Assembly: GCA_041919675.1 (NCBI GenBank)
Contig: JAYRTJ010000137.1
Location: forward strand, 1-8,629
DNA length: 8,629 bases
Reading direction: 5' to 3'
DNA from: SHVO01 sp041919675
GTDB taxonomy: Bacteria > Pseudomonadota > Alphaproteobacteria > Rhodospirillales > Rhodospirillaceae
Numbering within the stretch: the stretch's first letter is position 1; every line of letters starts with the position of its first letter. Positions 6,659 through 8,629 of this stretch are shown piece by piece. The notes below the pieces were generated by a model. That model did not search any database. It had not been told where the DNA came from and was given only the letters and a program-made list of their open reading frames with translations. The translations under genes and the position numbers were made by a program.

Positions 6659-7588
6659 CTAGTTCTTGCCCTGATAGATGTCGACCAGCTTCTGGAGCAG
6701 GGTCAAAGCTTCAGCCTTCGGGCGCTGGAAGGCGTTGCGGCCGATGATCGATCCGTTGCCGCCGCCGTCACGGATGGCGCGCGCGTCGTCGAAAATGCTG
6801 TCTTCGCCCTTTTTGGCGCCGCCCGAGAACACGACGATACGCCGGCCGCCGAAGCAGCTCTGCACCACGTGCTGGACGCGCTCGGTCAGGGTCGCGCTCG
6901 GAATCTTGGCCGACTCATAGACCTTCTTGGCTTCCGGCAGGTCGAGATGCGCGTTCGGCAGCTTCACCTTGATGACATGCGCGCCCATGAGGGCGGCCAT
7001 GTGGGCGGCGTAGGCGATGATGTCGAAGCCCAGTTCGCCGTCCTTGGTCACGTACTTGCCGCGCGGATATGACCACACGACCACCGCCAGGCCCTTGGCC
7101 TTGGCTTCGGCGGTCAGTTCGCGCAGGTCGTTCAGCATGTCGAAGGCTTTTTCCGAGCCCGGATAGATGGTGTAGCCGATGGCCGAGCAGCCGAGACGCA
7201 GGGCGTCGCCGACGCCCGCCGTGATGGCTTGGGTCGGGGCGTCCTTCTCGCCGTTGAGCGAGTTGGCGCTGTTCACTTTAAGGATGGTCGGGATCTGGCC
7301 GGCGAAGCTCGCGGCGCCGTCTTCGATCATGCCCAAGGGGGCGGCGAAGGCGGACAGGCCGGCGTCGATCGCCAGTTGCCAGTGATAGTGCGGCTCATAG
7401 CCCGGCGGATTGACGGCGAAGCTGCGGGCCGGACCATGTTCGAAACCCTGGTCGACGGGAAGGATCACCAGCTTTCCGGTGCCGCCCAGTTTGCCCTGCA
7501 TCAGGATGCGGGCGAGGTTCGCCTTCGTACCGGGATTGTCGCTTTCGTAAGCGCTGAGGATCGTCTTTACCCGGGCGGTCATGGTCAT
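6659..7588 (-). CDS. fbaB: Class I fructose-bisphosphate aldolase, archaeal/DhnA type
   Basis: From the ATG at 7588 the product is 309 residues. It cleaves fructose 1,6-bisphosphate to dihydroxyacetone phosphate and glyceraldehyde 3-phosphate, through a Schiff base and without metal. Motifs of the DhnA family are clear: PVDQGFEHGP (44-53), VVWSYPRGKYV (170-180), the lysine-bearing strand HVIKVKLPN (204-212, with Lys207 or Lys209 as the Schiff-base residue, more likely 209), the phosphate loops VVFSGGAKKG (252-261) and GGNGSIIGRNAFQRP (276-290). The frame stays open to 7717, but an AAGGA ribosome site eight bases before 7588 fixes the start there. A second ATG is two codons in. thiE follows 23 bases after the stop. 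The 226-base gap upstream is shared with the divergent division operon. Confidence 0.94.
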   Translation of the reverse strand: MTMTARVKTILSAYESDNPGTKANLARILMQGKLGGTGKLVILPVDQGFEHGPARSFAVNPPGYEPHYHWQLAIDAGLSAFAAPLGMIEDGAASFAGQIPTILKVNSANSLNGEKDAPTQAITAGVGDALRLGCSAIGYTIYPGSEKAFDMLNDLRELTAEAKAKGLAVVVWSYPRGKYVTKDGELGFDIIAYAAHMAALMGAHVIKVKLPNAHLDLPEAKKVYESAKIPSATLTERVQHVVQSCFGGRRIVVFSGGAKKGEDSIFDDARAIRDGGGNGSIIGRNAFQRPKAEALTLLQKLVDIYQGKN

Positions 7589-7596
7589 GAAGCGTG

Positions 7597-7601
7597 TCCT
7601 T
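7597..7601 (-). promoter_or_regulatory. Ribosome-binding site deciding the fbaB start
   Basis: The minus strand reads AAGGA, eight bases before the ATG at 7588. It rules in that start over the longer open frame reaching 7717, which has no family-like sequence in its first 43 codons. Confidence 0.75.
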
Positions 7602-7752
7602 CTATGGTCGGTCGGAAATATACCGGCTGCGGCACGAACGGAGGCGTGCCCGGCGAGGCTCGGGCGGAGATATAACGAGTGGCATTCCCCTTGGATAGGT
7701 CCCACTACAACGTCCACCCGGTTCAGGTGTTCTCGCGTTCGTGAGCGTTCTG

Positions 7753-7781
7753 TTGACGGCTCACCCGGAACTTCATAGGCT
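7753..7781 (+). promoter_or_regulatory. Predicted promoter of the coiled-coil gene/zapA operon
   Basis: TTGACG (7753-7758, five of six consensus), 17 bases, then TAGGCT (7776-7781, three of six). Strong -35 and weak -10 boxes are usual for alphaproteobacterial housekeeping promoters. The leader would be about 27 bases. The rest of the gap (7589-7752) must hold the fbaB promoter; TATATC- and TATATT-like sequences occur on the minus strand, but I find no paired -35 box. Confidence 0.45.
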
Positions 7782-7814
7782 TAAACTCGTTTTCGAGGTT
7801 GGGGCGCTATTTCT

Positions 7815-8048
7815 TTGAAAGATATTGTGAACCCGCACGTTCGTGAGGCGCTCGAACGGCTTGAGCGCGCGATCGGACGCATCGATTCCGCGGCCCGGGC
7901 GAAGGGCCCGTCGGAAGACCTTTCGGGACTGCAAGAAGCCTTCGAACAACTGACTCGCGACCATGCCGCGCTGAAGGCCGGCGCCGGCCGCGTGGCCGAC
8001 CGGCTTGATGCCGTCATCGGCCAAGTCCGTGCCGGCCTGGACGAATAG
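7815..8048 (+). CDS. Small coiled-coil protein upstream of zapA (ZauP/DUF4164-like)
   Basis: The product is 77 residues with no ATG start. TTG at 7815 is the first possible start after an in-frame stop at 7782, and GTG at 7827 is the alternative. A GGGGCG about nine bases before the TTG may serve as ribosome site. The sequence is helical throughout, with heptad-like spacing of Leu, Ile, Ala and Val in EALERLERAIGRIDSAA and in LQEAFEQLTRDHAALK, broken by a KGPSEDLSG turn. There is no signal peptide or membrane segment. zapA begins ten bases after the stop. In Caulobacter a small coiled-coil protein encoded next to zapA (ZauP) works with ZapA to focus the FtsZ ring. Position and coil structure support the same role here; sequence alone is too short and simple to prove it. 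Confidence 0.75.
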   Translation: MKDIVNPHVREALERLERAIGRIDSAARAKGPSEDLSGLQEAFEQLTRDHAALKAGAGRVADRLDAVIGQVRAGLDE

Positions 8049-8058
8049 GCGCGGGGCT

Positions 8059-8391
8059 ATGGGACAAGTCTCCATCACCATCCGCGGGCGCCAGTATCAG
8101 ATTGCCTGCGACGACGGCCAGGAAGCGCACCTGGCCCGTTTGGGCCGCTTCCTCGACCAGCGCGCCGAGCAGCTTCATGGCGCCGCGGGCTCCATGAGCG
8201 ATGCGCTCCTTCTGGTAATGACCGGCCTGGTTGTCGCCGACGAGCTCACGGATACCATCGCCGAACTGGAGGCTATGAAATCCGCCTCCGGGAACGCCAG
8301 CCGGATGGCCTCCGAGACCGCCATCACCACGTCTATTAATAACTTGGCGGAACGCATTGAGCGTATTGCCGCAAGGCTCGAAGGCACCTAG
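8059..8391 (+). CDS. zapA: Cell division protein ZapA
   Basis: The product is 110 residues, within the ZapA range. The N-terminal part fits the ZapA fold: GQVSITIRGRQYQIACDDGQEAHLARLGRFLDQRAEQL (2-39), the usual strand pair followed by a long helix. Then comes the helix with LLLVMTGLVVADEL (50-63) and a C-terminal coiled coil ending in INNLAERIERIAARLE. ZapA tetramers cross-link FtsZ filaments at mid-cell. The ATG at 8059 is chosen because the upstream in-frame ATGs at 8005 and 8008 lie inside the preceding gene and add non-family residues. An AGG sits nine bases before it. It forms an operon with the coiled-coil gene. The TAG stop (8389-8391) is also part of the predicted -10 box of the 6S RNA gene. 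Confidence 0.93.
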   Translation: MGQVSITIRGRQYQIACDDGQEAHLARLGRFLDQRAEQLHGAAGSMSDALLLVMTGLVVADELTDTIAELEAMKSASGNASRMASETAITTSINNLAERIERIAARLEGT

Positions 8392-8394
8392 ATT
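8366..8394 (+). promoter_or_regulatory. Predicted promoter of 6S RNA inside the zapA 3' end
   Basis: TTGCCG (8366-8371), a 17-base spacer, and TAGATT (8389-8394) each match four of six consensus bases. The five-base discriminator CCGGA then leads to a start at about G8400, the first base of the closing helix of the RNA. The -10 box overlaps the zapA stop codon. Confidence 0.55.
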
Positions 8395-8399
8395 CCGGA

Positions 8400-8560
8400 G
8401 TGGAGCTGCTGGGCAGGTTAGGTCTCTGAACCCCCAGGGGCGATAATCTTCGCTCGGGAGCTGTCCCTCACCGGATTCCGGTCTGGTGAAACGGCGCCCA
8501 CCTTAACTCGTGGCCCATTGGGAGGTCACGCACGGCCGACGGCTTTCGGCGGCTCCACTT
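8400..8560 (+). ncRNA. ssrS: 6S RNA
   Basis: The RNA is about 160 bases, directly after zapA, which is the conserved place of 6S RNA in many proteobacteria. The ends close in a long helix: GTGGAGCTGC (8400-8409) pairs with GCGGCTCCAC (8549-8558), with one G-U pair and possible extension outward. The apical hairpin is TCACC (8468-8472) with GGTGA (8485-8489) enclosing CCGG-ATT-CCGG. A 3' side hairpin is CGTG (8509-8512) with CACG (8527-8530) around CCC-ATT-GGG. The open middle would be the promoter-like bubble. 6S RNA binds sigma-70 RNA polymerase and lowers transcription in stationary phase. The 3' end is approximate. Confidence 0.82.
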
Positions 8561-8629
8561 ATTTATCGCGCCGTAGCTCCAAATGGAGCGAAGGCGGATC
8601 TCTCACGCTGCGGGCATCATGTCGGTTGC
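8561..8629 (+). other. Sequence after 6S RNA with short hairpin and possible start of the next gene
   Basis: GCTCC (8576-8580) and GGAGC (8585-8589) form a five-base-pair stem with loop AAAT; no T run follows, so it is not a standard terminator. An ATG at 8619 opens a frame reading M-S-V to the window edge. In many proteobacteria a 5-formyltetrahydrofolate cyclo-ligase gene follows 6S RNA, but three codons cannot test that, and no good ribosome site is visible. Confidence 0.3.

Noticed and set aside
7589..7752. TPP or other riboswitch upstream of fbaB-thiE
   Set aside because: I see no THI-box-like core sequence or the expected set of paired helices in the gap.

Overview
The window is a GC-rich stretch of housekeeping chromosome from an alphaproteobacterium. 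The evidence is the gene set and order: a MotA/TolQ-type channel gene beside a Pro/Ala-rich OmpA-like protein, suhB and efp facing epmA, an archaeal-type class I aldolase beside thiE, and a small coiled-coil gene followed by zapA and then 6S RNA. The genus cannot be told from the sequence. I see no phage, insertion sequence, CRISPR array, tRNA or rRNA.

Left block (1-4300, all minus strand). In transcription order this block is efp (elongation factor P), suhB-type inositol monophosphatase, a secreted Pro/Ala-rich protein with a C-terminal OmpA-like domain, and a MotA/TolQ/ExbB-family inner-membrane protein. The last gene runs off the left edge. efp and suhB are 42 bases apart and are probably one operon. 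The OmpA-like and MotA-like genes look like part of an envelope-spanning, proton-driven module whose MotB/TolR-type partner would lie outside the window.

Middle block (4389-5872, plus strand). epmA faces efp across an 88-base gap. Its product attaches beta-lysine or lysine to the loop lysine of EF-P. It overlaps by four bases a DUF1801 protein that ends in a very lysine-rich tail. A pair of inverted GC-rich palindromic repeats (about 5880-5978) separates this operon from the convergent genes that follow.

Right block. fbaB (class I fructose-bisphosphate aldolase) and thiE (thiamine-phosphate synthase) form a minus-strand pair. Divergent from them is a plus-strand cell-division pair: a small coiled-coil protein (ZauP/DUF4164-like) and ZapA. 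A 6S RNA gene follows directly. Its predicted -10 box contains the zapA stop codon, and its predicted start coincides with the first base of the closing helix.

Most of the window is core metabolism, translation and division. The most unusual items are the MotA-like protein with a long cytoplasmic tail next to an OmpA-like protein that lacks the usual peptidoglycan-binding aspartate, the polylysine-tailed DUF1801 protein coupled to epmA, the inverted repeat pair, and the compact zapA/6S RNA junction. I found no clearly new defence or mobile system.
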